Below, in pieces: positions 51,795 to 61,701 of a stretch of 64,000 nt of DNA. The position numbers were made by a program, and so were the translations under genes. Origin of the DNA: an uncultured Pontibacter sp. Lineage in GTDB: Bacteria > Bacteroidota > Bacteroidia > Cytophagales > Hymenobacteraceae. How positions within the stretch are numbered: the first letter of the stretch is position 1; every line of letters begins with the position of its first letter. A model generated the notes under the pieces. The model did no database searches. It saw only the letters and a program-made list of their open reading frames with translations, and was not told the DNA's origin. The stretch is from NCBI RefSeq assembly GCF_947499215.1, contig NZ_CANMNI010000001.1, positions 744,001 through 808,000 on the forward strand, read 5' to 3'.

Positions 51795-53348
51795 TTAGGC
51801 ACCCAGCGGGAAGTTGAATACGAAGGCAGTGCCATCGGGTGTGATGCCATCCAAGCGCACCATGCCCCTGCTGGAAGCCGCCAGCGCTTTACTGATATCG
51901 GCTAAGCTACTCACGGCCCTTCCGTTCACGCGCGCTATCACGGAGCCTTCCGGTATACCTGCCGTGGCAAAAAAACCATCGGGGTGGACTTTGGTCACGT
52001 ATACCCCCTCACCCAAACCGTAGCGTTCTTTCATGCGGTCCGTCAGTGGGGCAAAGTTAGCCCCCAGTCTTGCCTCCAGCCCTTTGGCTGCCATATCAGA
52101 AGCGCTCTCCTCTTCCTCGCCTTGCAACGTTACAGTAGCCTTGCGCTGCTTGCCGTCACGCAGCAGGGCCAGTTCCACTTTATCGCCGGGGTAATAGCGG
52201 GCAATGCGCTCTGAGAGCTCTGCTGATGTGTTCACTTCAACACCATCAATTCCCTGTATGATGTCACCTTCTTTTAGACCGGCTTTCTCGGCGCCACTGC
52301 CCGACTGTACTCCCATGATATAAACACCGCTCACCTCACCCGGATCGATGCCGCGCGCCCGCAGCATCTGGTCTTCCACAGCCGGTACCGGGAAGTTCAC
52401 GCCCAAAAAACCACGAAGAACCCGGCCATGCTTCCGGATGTCGCCTACCACTTTCTGCATCAGGTTAACAGGTATAGCAAAGCCATAGCCGGCATAGCTG
52501 CCCGTTTGGGAGGCAATGGCCGTGTTAATGCCGATCAGCTGTCCCGAAGTATTTACTAAGGCACCACCCGAGTTGCCGGGGTTAATGGCGGCATCTGTTT
52601 GAATGAAAGACTCGATGGCGGTATTGGCCACCTGCGCCGGATCGACGTACCCGCCCTGTCCGGGTCGGTTTAGGATGCCGATGCTTCTGCCTTTGGCACT
52701 AACGATTCCGGCTGTTACCGTGGAGTTAAGCGAGAGCGGATAGCCCACAGCCAGCACCCACTCTCCGACCTGCACCTTGTCCGAGTCACCAAGCGGCACC
52801 ACCGGCAGGTCACGGCCCTCTACTTTCAGCAGGGCCAAATCGGTGCTCGGGTCTGTTCCAATTAGTTTGGCCTCGAAAGTGCGGCGGTCTGGCAGGACCA
52901 CTTCTATGCCCGAGGCCCGGTCGATTACGTGGTTGTTGGTAACAATATAACCATCTTTTGAAATGAGTACGCCTGAACCTGAGCCCCGAGCCGGGGTGGA
53001 TTGCTGCGGGATGCCGAACAGTTCATAAATAGGATTACGGCCAGTTTGCGTAGCGGTGTACAATGTTTTGATGTGCACTACAGCCGGGGTTACGTTGGCA
53101 GCGGCCGGTATAAAATCAGGGTTGCCAACCGACGATGCTACTGGTATAGCCGAAGAATTGGTATTGTTGAAGTTCCCGTCTTGTTGCGGGCTGCCTTCGA
53201 AGAGTTTATACCCTGCGATGGCGAGCACGGCAGAGAGAATGGCTATTAAAAAGGTACCGACAGCTTTTCCCATAAAATTCGATGTCTTACCACTTGCTTT
53301 ACCGATAATTACACGACCGGGTTGGCTGAAAAGCGGATTTGAGTTCAT
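51795..53348 (-). CDS. HtrA/Deg-type serine protease with two PDZ domains
   Basis: The 517-residue protein has one N-terminal membrane anchor (about 28-50) and a long linker. The trypsin-like domain has the catalytic triad His140 (VTNNHVID), Asp170 (STDLALLKV) and Ser260 (NPGNSGGALV). PDZ domains follow at about 310-405 and 425-515. It is a periplasmic quality-control protease/chaperone of the DegP/DegQ group. The PDZ sequences show the usual GLKEGDIIQGIDG motif. Length is normal. Confidence 0.95.
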   Translation of the reverse strand: MNSNPLFSQPGRVIIGKASGKTSNFMGKAVGTFLIAILSAVLAIAGYKLFEGSPQQDGNFNNTNSSAIPVASSVGNPDFIPAAANVTPAVVHIKTLYTATQTGRNPIYELFGIPQQSTPARGSGSGVLISKDGYIVTNNHVIDRASGIEVVLPDRRTFEAKLIGTDPSTDLALLKVEGRDLPVVPLGDSDKVQVGEWVLAVGYPLSLNSTVTAGIVSAKGRSIGILNRPGQGGYVDPAQVANTAIESFIQTDAAINPGNSGGALVNTSGQLIGINTAIASQTGSYAGYGFAIPVNLMQKVVGDIRKHGRVLRGFLGVNFPVPAVEDQMLRARGIDPGEVSGVYIMGVQSGSGAEKAGLKEGDIIQGIDGVEVNTSAELSERIARYYPGDKVELALLRDGKQRKATVTLQGEEEESASDMAAKGLEARLGANFAPLTDRMKERYGLGEGVYVTKVHPDGFFATAGIPEGSVIARVNGRAVSSLADISKALAASSRGMVRLDGITPDGTAFVFNFPLGA

Positions 53349-53526
53349 AACGGCTGACTTTAAGATTGTTTAAAACCTTTTGCACGGGCTATACCTAATT
53401 CTAGTCGAGTATGCTCTGTTTATACTGTCTAGTCCTCAAAAAAGCGCATAGTTTATGACTTAAATCCTGTCGCTGTTCGTAAACAGTGGGTCAGAGACCA
53501 TTAAGCCTACACTTAGCTACAGACCT

Positions 53527-54939
53527 ATGAGTAACTTGAACGAAGACTACCCTGCGGCAGACGCGACCATGGCGACAACACAAACCACAGCCCCAGCCGA
53601 AGAAAAGCCGAAGGCTGAGCCTCGACCCGCCTTGAGTATGTTCGATGCCATCGCTGTGATTGTGGGTGTGGTAGTGGGTGCCGGCATTTTCCGAACACCT
53701 TCGCTTGTAGCTGCCAACGTCGAAAGCGGCACGATGTTCCTGACCACTTGGGTGCTGGGCGGTCTGGTTTCTCTGATCGGAGCACTCTGCTATGCTGAGC
53801 TCACCACCACCTTTCCGCATGCCGGGGGCGACTATCACTTTCTCACGAGGGCTTTCGGTAAAAAATTGGCATTTTTGTTTGCTTGGGCGCGTATGAGCGT
53901 CATCCAGACCGGCTCCATCGCCTTGCTGTCCTTTATCATCGGCGACTACATGGCCCAGATCTACAGCATCGGCGAGCTATCGTCGGTCATCTATGCGGCG
54001 CTGGTTGTGGTGTTGCTCACGGCCATCAACATTGTGGGCGTCAGTTTCGGCACAGGTGTGCAGCGGTTTTTAATTATACTGGAGGTACTGGGGATACTTT
54101 TTGTGCTGGGTGCGGCTTTTCTTTTTACGCCCAACGAGGCTGCGGCAGTGAGTAATTCAGGTTCAGGCAACGGCACCTCTATGGGACTGGCCATGGTATT
54201 TGTGCTGCTCACCTTCGGTGGTTGGAACGAGGCCGCCTACATCTCAGCAGAACTCAAGAGCGGCCGTCGGGGCATGGCCACCGCTCTGATTGCCAGCATA
54301 GCCGTTATTACCTTGATCTATCTGCTTATCAACATGGCTTACCTCCATGTATTAGGCTTGAAAGGGATGGCCGCCTCCGATGCTGTTGCCGCTGACCTCG
54401 TGCGGGTAACACTTGGTAATACAGGGATGGTCCTGATCGGCATCATTGTGACACTCGCCGCCCTCACCTCGGCCAATGCCACTATTCTCACCGGTGCACG
54501 CACCAATTACGCCCTCGGCCGTGACTTCCCGGTTTTTAGCTTCTTGGGCCAGTGGAACACCAAGGCATCCTCTCCGGTGAATGCCTATGTGGTGCAGGGT
54601 GTGGTCTCGCTCGCGCTGGTTGGCTTGGCGTTGTTCACCCGCAATGGTTTTGAGACCATGGTGGAGTACACGGCGCCGGTTTTCTGGTTCTTCCTGCTAC
54701 TGGTAGGTATAGCCTTATTTGTGCTGCGCCGTAAAGAGCCGGAGCGTCCACGACCTTTTAAGGTACCGCTTTATCCCGTTCTGCCCTTTATTTTCTGCCT
54801 TACTAGCGCCTACCTGTTTTACTCTAGCCTGATGTATACTGGGTTGGGAGCCTTGGTAGGTATAGGCGTGCTGGTGGTAGGTGTGCTCGTGCTGCTGGCA
54901 CTTCCTACTATCGAAAAGAGCATGAAAAGCAGGACTTAA
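53527..54939 (+). CDS. Amino acid permease (APC family)
   Basis: The 470-residue membrane protein has about 12 segments. The first, after a Pro/Ala-rich 30-residue N terminus, carries the APC signature VGAGIFRTPSLVA; GGLVSLIGALCYAELTTTFPHAGGDYHF follows. It should exchange or import an amino acid or polyamine across the inner membrane; LAT-like members have this layout. The substrate is not predictable. It is divergent from the htrA gene. Confidence 0.92.
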   Translation: MSNLNEDYPAADATMATTQTTAPAEEKPKAEPRPALSMFDAIAVIVGVVVGAGIFRTPSLVAANVESGTMFLTTWVLGGLVSLIGALCYAELTTTFPHAGGDYHFLTRAFGKKLAFLFAWARMSVIQTGSIALLSFIIGDYMAQIYSIGELSSVIYAALVVVLLTAINIVGVSFGTGVQRFLIILEVLGILFVLGAAFLFTPNEAAAVSNSGSGNGTSMGLAMVFVLLTFGGWNEAAYISAELKSGRRGMATALIASIAVITLIYLLINMAYLHVLGLKGMAASDAVAADLVRVTLGNTGMVLIGIIVTLAALTSANATILTGARTNYALGRDFPVFSFLGQWNTKASSPVNAYVVQGVVSLALVGLALFTRNGFETMVEYTAPVFWFFLLLVGIALFVLRRKEPERPRPFKVPLYPVLPFIFCLTSAYLFYSSLMYTGLGALVGIGVLVVGVLVLLALPTIEKSMKSRT

Positions 54940-55121
54940 TGGAGTGAGATACTCGTCAAGTCCTATAAAATTATTTGCAAAATGCTAAAAATGCCAACTG
55001 AAGCCTAGACTGGTACGTAAAAACAGGCTACGTGCATGCTTCAGCCGACTGAAAACAATCAACAAGATATCAGCTCCCCTTATACTTAATTTAAACTGAA
55101 TATTAACTTAAAGAAAAGAAG

Positions 55122-55688
55122 ATGAGATCAATCAGACATTCGTTATGCACCATGGTGCTGACACTTTTCGCTACGGCGGCATTCGCCCAAACCACAACCA
55201 CGGCCCCAAAACTGGATGTACCTTATGTCCCTACCCCACAGGCTGTAGTCGACGCCATGCTTAAGCTAGCAAACGTATCGAGTGACGACGTGGTGTATGA
55301 TTTGGGTTGTGGCGACGGCCGCATTGTGATTACGGCGGCCAAGGAGCACGGTGCCACTGGCACTGGCTTCGATATAAACCCGGAGCGGATAAAAGAGGCC
55401 AACGCCAATGCAAAGGAAGCTGGTGTAACTGACAAGGTGAAGTTTGTGGAACAGAATCTGTTTAAAGTTGACTACCGACCTGCCTCTGTGGTAACGCTCT
55501 ACCTATTGCCGAACGTGAACATGAAGCTTCGTCCGGTGCTGCTGGAGCAGTTGAAGCCGGGTACCCGCATCGTGTCGCACGCCTTCGACATGGGCGATTG
55601 GGAACCAGAGGAGACGATGGTGGTTGATGGATCAACCATTTATCTGTGGACAGTTCCGGAAGACAAAAAGATTGGCAAAAGCCGCTAG
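55122..55688 (+). CDS. Exported SAM-dependent methyltransferase-like protein
   Basis: The 188-residue protein has an N-terminal signal peptide (about 1-23, ending AAFAQ) then a class I methyltransferase core: VYDLGCGDGRIVITAAKEHGATGTGFDINPERI (SAM motif I, about 58-90), and VTLYLLPNVNMKLRPVLLEQLKPGTRIVSH. The export signal on a SAM-using enzyme is unusual but this family occurs in many bacteria. The substrate is unknown. Confidence 0.85.
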   Translation: MRSIRHSLCTMVLTLFATAAFAQTTTTAPKLDVPYVPTPQAVVDAMLKLANVSSDDVVYDLGCGDGRIVITAAKEHGATGTGFDINPERIKEANANAKEAGVTDKVKFVEQNLFKVDYRPASVVTLYLLPNVNMKLRPVLLEQLKPGTRIVSHAFDMGDWEPEETMVVDGSTIYLWTVPEDKKIGKSR

Positions 55689-55709
55689 ATTGAGCTATAC
55701 CTATAAAAC

Positions 55710-55742
55710 AAAACCCTGCCTCTACAGAAGAAGCAGGGTTTT
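55710..55742 (+). terminator. Terminator of the methyltransferase gene
   Basis: Stem AAAACCCTGC (55710-55719) with GCAGGGTTTT (55733-55742), then a T-rich run. Confidence 0.85.
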
Positions 55743-55873
55743 CTTTTGCTTTGTAAAAGCACCATTGGCTTGGATTCTATGCTGCAGGCAGCAGCCGGTA
55801 AAAACAGGAGCAGTCATCTGTTTTGATAATTAAATCCCTATATTTACAGCTGACACCAACTACAATCTTTGAA

Positions 55874-56308
55874 ATGTATACAGGATTACAGCATCTACAC
55901 TCTTTTATGACCTATCTGGTACTGCTAGGTCTTGTTATCAGCATCATCTTTGCCTTTATGGGCATGTCCGGCAACAAACCTTTCACGGACAAAGACAGAA
56001 AAATGGGTTTGCTGGGTCTCATTCCAGCACACTTGCAGTGGGTGATCGGTGTGATCCTATACTTTGTGTCGCCTTTAGGAATTAGTAATGCGACAGAAGG
56101 TTTCATGAAGGATTCTACCTCTAGGTTGTACATACTAGAGCACCCGCTTACCATGATTATCGCGGTGGTGCTGATTACAGTGGGTTATGCCCGTGCCAAG
56201 CGCCTGCAGGACGACAAGAAACGTTTCAGCAGCATTGCCATTTTCTATACCATCGCCCTGATACTGATTCTGATCCGCATTCCGTGGAATGCATGGCCGG
56301 GAAACTAA
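55874..56308 (+). CDS. Small four-helix membrane protein
   Basis: The ATG at 55874 gives 144 residues with four membrane segments (about 9-32, 50-70, 92-112, 118-138). His7 and His9 near the N terminus, a mid-protein His and a later His resemble haem-ligand spacing in cytochrome b-type proteins, and I recall similar Bacteroidota proteins being labelled cytochrome B. The function is unknown. An in-frame upstream start adding 17 residues is unlikely. Confidence 0.7.
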   Translation: MYTGLQHLHSFMTYLVLLGLVISIIFAFMGMSGNKPFTDKDRKMGLLGLIPAHLQWVIGVILYFVSPLGISNATEGFMKDSTSRLYILEHPLTMIIAVVLITVGYARAKRLQDDKKRFSSIAIFYTIALILILIRIPWNAWPGN

Positions 56309-56338
56309 GCTACCGACCGGTATAGCCCCACAGGGCAG

Positions 56339-56383
56339 TGCCTCCCCTTTCAGGTATAGCCCTGAAGCGGGAGGCATTCTTTT
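56339..56383 (+). terminator. Two-part hairpin terminator with motif-bearing loop
   Basis: Outer stem TGCCTCCC (56339-56346) with GGGAGGCA (56369-56376) and an inner TTCAGG/CCTGAA stem; a T-run follows. The apical loop contains GGTATA. Confidence 0.8.
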
Positions 56384-56406
56384 TTATGAAAGCATATTGA
56401 AGCGCT

Positions 56407-57849
56407 ATGAGTAAAACAGACCAAACCTCGAAGCAAGAGATCAAACAGGTGGGCCAGCAGGTATACGCGGCACATAAAAGGTATAAAGAGCAGGCCTTGC
56501 GACACCGTCGCTTCCGTCATCAGCACATTGTGCCTTTAATCGAAAAGCTGCAGGACAATCCGCTTTTTGACGTACAAGTGGCTGGCCACTCAGTACAGGG
56601 TCGCGCTATCTACCTTATAAAAGCCGGCAGCGGCAAAACCAAGGTCATGCTTTGGTCGCAGATGCACGGCGACGAGCCCACCGCTACCATGGCCGTGTTC
56701 GATTTGCTGAACTTCCTGAGCGTGTCGGATGAGCTTGACCCGATTCGGCGGCAGTTGCTGGAGCACCTGACACTCTATTTCGTGCCGATGCTGAACCCAG
56801 ACGGAGCCGAGATGTATACCCGACGAAACGCATTGGGTATAGACATGAACCGCGATGCCCTGCGCCTGCAGAGTCCAGAGTCGGTGCTGCTAAAGCAGCT
56901 GCGGGACGACTTGGAGCCGACCTTCGGCTTTAACCTGCACGACCAAAGCCGTTACTATACCGCTGGCTATACGGCACTCCCGGCCACCATCTCTTTTCTG
57001 GCGCCCGCCTACGACTACGCCCGCAACATCAATTCGGTGCGGGACCGGGCTATGCGCACCATCGCGGGTATGGACAGCGTATTGCAGCAGTTTATTCCCG
57101 GTCAGGTGGCCAAATTTAACGACGAGCACGAGCCTAGGGCCTTTGGAGACAACATACAGAAATGGGGCACCAGCGTGATCTTAGTAGAGTCTGGGGGCCA
57201 GCATGGCGATCCGGAGAAGCAGCATATACGTCAGCTTAACTTTACTACCATTATCGCCGGTCTATACCTCATTGCAAAAGAAGATTATAGAGCCTTTGCG
57301 CTGGAGGATTACAATTTTATACCTGAGAATCAGCGCCACCTCTACGACTTAGTGATACGCCATGCACGCTACGCTGAAAACGGCAGGGAAACACTGTTGG
57401 ACATCGGAATTAATCGGCTGGAAGTGGATGCGCCCAACCACATGGGCTTTTACCACAGCAGCGCCGTGGAAGAGCTTGGCGACATGAGCGTTTTCCACGG
57501 CTACGAGGAGCTCGACGCCACCGGCTTGCAGCTGGTGCCGGGCAAGGTATACGACCAAGCCTTGGAGCGTATGGACGAGTTAACACCCGCACTGGGTACC
57601 GAGCTGCTTAAGCAGGGCTATACCACGATTAGAGTACGTCACCTGCCCGGCGTGCTCCCCGACCCTAGCTCCCTCCCACTCAATGTGACAGGCATGGAAA
57701 GCATCGTTAACCACCAACTGACACTCGATGAACCGGCTAACTTCATCTTGCAGGATGACAGCGGCCATGCCAAATACGCCATTCTGAACGGATTTGTATA
57801 CGACTTGCAAGGCAACCGGCCGGAGCTCTTCCATGGACTGCTGCATTAA
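56407..57849 (+). CDS. M14-family zinc carboxypeptidase
   Basis: A 480-residue M14 metallopeptidase. Zinc ligands are His87 and Glu90 in QMHGDEPTA, and His178 in FNLHDQSRYY; Asn148-Arg149 (IDMNRD) forms the substrate-carboxylate site, and the catalytic Glu lies in SVILVESGGQ. No signal peptide is seen, so it may be cytoplasmic. The C-terminal about 190 residues are an extra region. It removes C-terminal residues from peptides; specificity is unknown. Confidence 0.9.
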   Translation: MSKTDQTSKQEIKQVGQQVYAAHKRYKEQALRHRRFRHQHIVPLIEKLQDNPLFDVQVAGHSVQGRAIYLIKAGSGKTKVMLWSQMHGDEPTATMAVFDLLNFLSVSDELDPIRRQLLEHLTLYFVPMLNPDGAEMYTRRNALGIDMNRDALRLQSPESVLLKQLRDDLEPTFGFNLHDQSRYYTAGYTALPATISFLAPAYDYARNINSVRDRAMRTIAGMDSVLQQFIPGQVAKFNDEHEPRAFGDNIQKWGTSVILVESGGQHGDPEKQHIRQLNFTTIIAGLYLIAKEDYRAFALEDYNFIPENQRHLYDLVIRHARYAENGRETLLDIGINRLEVDAPNHMGFYHSSAVEELGDMSVFHGYEELDATGLQLVPGKVYDQALERMDELTPALGTELLKQGYTTIRVRHLPGVLPDPSSLPLNVTGMESIVNHQLTLDEPANFILQDDSGHAKYAILNGFVYDLQGNRPELFHGLLH

Positions 57850-57938
57850 GCCGAAAACTTAATTTTGTCATTCAAATCCTACCCGGTTTTGGAATCAGTT
57901 TGTAACTTACAGACTGATTCCAGACCAACCTTAGCTTC

Positions 57939-59171
57939 ATGGTATTAAATTATCTTTGGGCGGCTTTCTTCCTGATCGCCTTTGCCATTGCCTTGTTCCA
58001 GCTCATCGTTTTCCGCGATGTGGAGATTTTCCAGAAACTCGTCGCCAGTACCTTCGACAACGCCAAACTAGGCTTTGAGATTTCCCTCGGCCTCACCGGG
58101 GTGATGACGCTCTGGCTGGGTTTGATGAAGGTGGGCGAACGGGGCGGGATCATCGCTATTTTCTCCCGCTTGGTGGCGCCTTTTTTCAACCGGCTCTTTC
58201 CGGAGATTCCGAAAAACCATCCAGTGTTTGGCTCTATTTTGATGAACTTCTCGGCCAACATGCTGGGGCTGGACAACGCCGCCACGCCACTTGGCCTTAA
58301 AGCCATGAAGGAGATGCAGGAGCTCAACCCGATAAAAGACCGGGCCTCTAACGCCCAGATCATGTTCTTGGTACTGAACACCTCGGGCCTGACCATTATA
58401 CCTGTCAGCATCATGGTGTTCCGGGCCCAGTTGGGTGCAGCCGACCCTTCGGATATATTTATCCCTATCCTGCTAGCTACCTTCTTTTCCACTATGGTGG
58501 GCTTGATCGCTGTGGCACTTTACCAGCGCATTAATCTTTTCAACCCCGTTATAATGGCCTACATCGGCACACTGTTGTTGCTGATCGTGGGGCTTATTTA
58601 CTACTTCAGCACCATCTCACAGGAAGAAGTAAGCGTGATATCGCAGGTGGCCAGCAACGTGATCCTGTTTTCGATCATCGTCTCGTTTGTGGGGCTAGCC
58701 CTCATCCGTAAGGTGAATGTGTACGAGGCTTTTATCGAGGGCGCAAAAGAAGGCTTTTCAGTGGCCATTACCATTATACCTTATCTCGTGGCAATACTGG
58801 TGGCCATCGGGGTATTCCGCACTTCGGGCGCCTTGGATATGATCGTGGACAGCATCGGGTACCTGATTGCCCTGACCGGGGTGAATACGGACTTTGTGCC
58901 GGCCCTGCCGGTCGCCTTCATGAAACCCCTAAGCGGCAGCGGCGCCCGCGGCCTGATGGTGGAGGCCATGAACACCTATGGCGTGGATTCCTTTGTAGGT
59001 CGCATGGCCTCGGCCTTCCAAGGCTCCACCGAGACGACCTTCTACATTCTAGCGGTATACTTTGGTTCGGTGGGTATAAAACGATCGAGGTATGCTCTCA
59101 CCTGCGGCTTGCTCGCCGACTTGGCCGGTGCGATTGCCGCTATATTTATTGCGTATCTGTTTTTCCATTGA
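57939..59171 (+). CDS. Nucleoside recognition domain protein (SpmA-SpmB fusion type)
   Basis: The 410-residue membrane protein joins two Gate (nucleoside-recognition) halves corresponding to spore maturation proteins A and B. The first includes SILMNFSANMLGLDNAATPLGLKAMKEMQ and the second LPVAFMKPLSGSGARGLMVEAM, ending GSTETTFYILAVYFGSVGIKR. Such fusions occur in non-spore-forming Bacteroidota; the function is unknown, perhaps peptidoglycan or metabolite transport. It stands between an M14 peptidase and a T9SS gene. Confidence 0.9.
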   Translation: MVLNYLWAAFFLIAFAIALFQLIVFRDVEIFQKLVASTFDNAKLGFEISLGLTGVMTLWLGLMKVGERGGIIAIFSRLVAPFFNRLFPEIPKNHPVFGSILMNFSANMLGLDNAATPLGLKAMKEMQELNPIKDRASNAQIMFLVLNTSGLTIIPVSIMVFRAQLGAADPSDIFIPILLATFFSTMVGLIAVALYQRINLFNPVIMAYIGTLLLLIVGLIYYFSTISQEEVSVISQVASNVILFSIIVSFVGLALIRKVNVYEAFIEGAKEGFSVAITIIPYLVAILVAIGVFRTSGALDMIVDSIGYLIALTGVNTDFVPALPVAFMKPLSGSGARGLMVEAMNTYGVDSFVGRMASAFQGSTETTFYILAVYFGSVGIKRSRYALTCGLLADLAGAIAAIFIAYLFFH

Positions 59172-59218
59172 TTCAAAAGCACCGCACTAACCGGTTCGCT
59201 ATTTCCTAAATAAAAATA

Positions 59219-59257
59219 AACCGCCCCTTTCCATCATGTAAACGGAAAGGGGCGGTT
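59219..59257. terminator. Bidirectional terminator between convergent genes
   Basis: Perfect 14-bp stem AACCGCCCCTTTCC (59219-59232) with GGAAAGGGGCGGTT (59244-59257). Confidence 0.88.
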
Positions 59258-59301
59258 TGCTCTTCAGGAGCGGGTGTGCTACAATCTGCTCAAAACTTTA
59301 G

Positions 59302-61464
59302 CTACTTTTTCAGCACGAGTCGGGTAGTCTGTACATCGTTGGCGCTGATCAGGCGCAAGTAGTACACCCCTTCCCGTAGCTTTTCTGCCTGTATTGTTTT
59401 GTTCAGTAACTGTCCGGCCTTTGCCTTACCCTCTGCTACGACACCCAGCATTTCGCCATTGGCACTGTAAAGCTCCAGCCTGTAATTTCCCTGTATCGGA
59501 ATAGAGAAAGTAATTTTGGCCCCGGTACTGAAAGGATTCGGATGCACCCGCAAGGCGGAAGCATGTGCAGGTGTATCGTTACATCTTCCCAGCTTATCGT
59601 CCCGGTGGTTTCGCAAATGGCTTTCGATTGCCGGTGCTGGCAGGCAAAGCTGCTGCCCGTTATGGCAGATTGCTATCTTCCCATTGCCGCAGCGCACATC
59701 TATGACCGTGATGGTAACCGTTGCGGTTGCGGAGCAACTGCCATTGTAAGCTGTTACGGTAAAAATATAGGTACCCGCCGAGGATGGCGTGAAGACGGGG
59801 TCCGCTATCGACGCATTGCTCAGGCCATCTGCCGGGCTCCAAGTATAAGTGGTCCCTCCAGTGGCAATCAATTGTACCTGCTGCGCACCGTAGCCTAGGT
59901 ATATGGTACTGGAATCACCGCCTGTATAAACATCTGACAAAGTCCTCACAGCTATTGCGGGAGTTGGCGTTACACAGTCTGCTTCCGGACTGAGCTTGAT
60001 AACCCAATAGTCACTACTGCCGCGTGAGGCCTCACTCTTGTCACCACTAATACCCGATGTAGACTCACCACCCAGTATGTATCCACCATCGCTCGTTTGC
60101 TGTAAAGACATCAGCCTGTCTGATCTGTTCCCCTCATATGCCCTGTCCCACAATTTATCACCAGTTCCATTTAGTTTCACCAGCCAATAACTGGGACTGC
60201 AAATGTTCTCCTCCTCATAATCGCAGAATGCATCGCTTCCTTCCGTCCTGTCACCACTTACGGGCGATGTGGAACTGCCCCCCAACAAATACCCTCCATC
60301 GCTTGTCTGAATGAGGTCATTTAACCTATCATGCTTCACGCCTCCTATCGTTTTTTCCCACTCAATACTACCTGTGGCATCTGTCTTTACAACCCAAAAA
60401 TCCGGAGAGCAGATATCATCGTCGTACCTGTCACAACCGGCTCTGTTATTTTCTGACTTCTCACCGCTGGCGTTTGAGTATGAGTAACCTCCAAAAACAT
60501 ACCCTCCGTCACTGGTTTGTACAAGCGAAGTCAGGATATCCGTGCTGATCCCTCCCATTGTTTTTTCCCATTCTATCATCCCGTTGGCATCAGTCTTCAC
60601 CACCCAGTAGTCAGATGGGCAGTCTCGAGTGACAAACTCATCACAAATGCCACGGTTGTCTTCCGATTTGTCTCCACTGGCGTTTGAGGTGGAGTGACCT
60701 CCAATGATATAGCCGCCGTCTTGTGTTTGCCGGACAACGTATAGCCGCTCCAGAAAATCTCCGCCGTATGTCTTGTCCCATACTTTATTACCAGCAGCAT
60801 CTATTTTGATTATCCAATAGTCTGACCATCTGCTTGCTTCCGTTTTATCACCGCTTATATCTGACCAAGAGGATCCTCCCAATACATAGCCACCGTCTTC
60901 TGTTTGTTGCAGTGAGTAGAGAAAGTCCCTGCCCTCACCTCCATATGTGCGGTCCCATTCTTTATTGCCATTTGCATCTACTTTTACAATCCAATAGTCG
61001 GTGTCTCCCACATTAGCTTCCGTTTTGTCGCCACTTATACCTGACCAAGATGTTCCACCTAAAATATAACCCCCATCGGAGGTTTGCTGCAGCGAAGTCA
61101 GTTCGTCCTGATCACTTCCTCCAAAGGTTTTGTCCCATACCTTATTTCCTTCCGCATCAAGCTTTACAATCCAGTAATCAGCGGTGCGTAGGTTAAAAGG
61201 TTCGGTGACACCCCGGTTCGGCTCGCTTTTGTCTCCACTCACGCCCGACCTCGAAGTACCGCCAAGTATATAGCCCCCATCCACTGTCTGCTGCACTTCT
61301 GCGAAGGATTCTGTCTCCTCACCTCCATATGTTCTGTCCCATTCGATAGTTTGCGCCTGCAGTTGATAAGAAAAAATGAAAAGTAATGTCAGGCTTAACA
61401 CCTGCTTGTAGCAGGCAGATAATTGACCTAGCGGGAAGGTCTGTTTAAAATAAAATGTTTTCAT
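59302..61464 (-). CDS. Secreted T9SS protein with seven tandem repeats
   Basis: The 720-residue protein has a long signal peptide (about 1-37, ending LQAQ). About residues 38-500 are seven tandem repeats of 57-70 residues with the core SLQQTSDGGYILGG ... SGDKSE ... DYWIVK ... W(D/E)(R/K)TYGG, forming beta-propeller- or delta-60-like blades. Repeats 4-6 carry an extra loop with a Cys pair. A PKD-like domain (about 510-590) and a type A T9SS sorting domain (last about 80 residues) follow. It should be exported and surface-attached; the role is unknown. Confidence 0.88.
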   Translation of the reverse strand: MKTFYFKQTFPLGQLSACYKQVLSLTLLFIFSYQLQAQTIEWDRTYGGEETESFAEVQQTVDGGYILGGTSRSGVSGDKSEPNRGVTEPFNLRTADYWIVKLDAEGNKVWDKTFGGSDQDELTSLQQTSDGGYILGGTSWSGISGDKTEANVGDTDYWIVKVDANGNKEWDRTYGGEGRDFLYSLQQTEDGGYVLGGSSWSDISGDKTEASRWSDYWIIKIDAAGNKVWDKTYGGDFLERLYVVRQTQDGGYIIGGHSTSNASGDKSEDNRGICDEFVTRDCPSDYWVVKTDANGMIEWEKTMGGISTDILTSLVQTSDGGYVFGGYSYSNASGEKSENNRAGCDRYDDDICSPDFWVVKTDATGSIEWEKTIGGVKHDRLNDLIQTSDGGYLLGGSSTSPVSGDRTEGSDAFCDYEEENICSPSYWLVKLNGTGDKLWDRAYEGNRSDRLMSLQQTSDGGYILGGESTSGISGDKSEASRGSSDYWVIKLSPEADCVTPTPAIAVRTLSDVYTGGDSSTIYLGYGAQQVQLIATGGTTYTWSPADGLSNASIADPVFTPSSAGTYIFTVTAYNGSCSATATVTITVIDVRCGNGKIAICHNGQQLCLPAPAIESHLRNHRDDKLGRCNDTPAHASALRVHPNPFSTGAKITFSIPIQGNYRLELYSANGEMLGVVAEGKAKAGQLLNKTIQAEKLREGVYYLRLISANDVQTTRLVLKK

Positions 61465-61640
61465 AATGTTTAAGTTTGAATGAGAAAAGAAGTATAGATA
61501 ATAACTGGAGTTAAACTATATAATACCAGTGCAAATCAGAATATGTTTTGTCATAATATTGATTAAAAGTACACCTCTATTATATTCTTAGTGGACAGCA
61601 GCCTACCCCTTGCTAATCGATTTGGATACCCAGTAAATGA

Positions 61641-61676
61641 AAAGAGCCGCTTGCCTAAATAGACAAGCGGCTCTTT
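61641..61676 (-). terminator. Terminator of the SnoaL-like gene
   Basis: Perfect 13-bp stem AAAGAGCCGCTTG (61641-61653) with CAAGCGGCTCTTT (61664-61676), 26 bases past the stop on minus. Confidence 0.85.
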
Positions 61677-61701
61677 CACCCCAATTAAAGTTTTGTATTA
61701 T

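Noticed and set aside
59950..61360. Regular repeats considered as a CRISPR array
   Set aside because: The repeats are in-frame 57-70 residue protein repeats that diverge at DNA level; there are no short identical repeats or cas genes.
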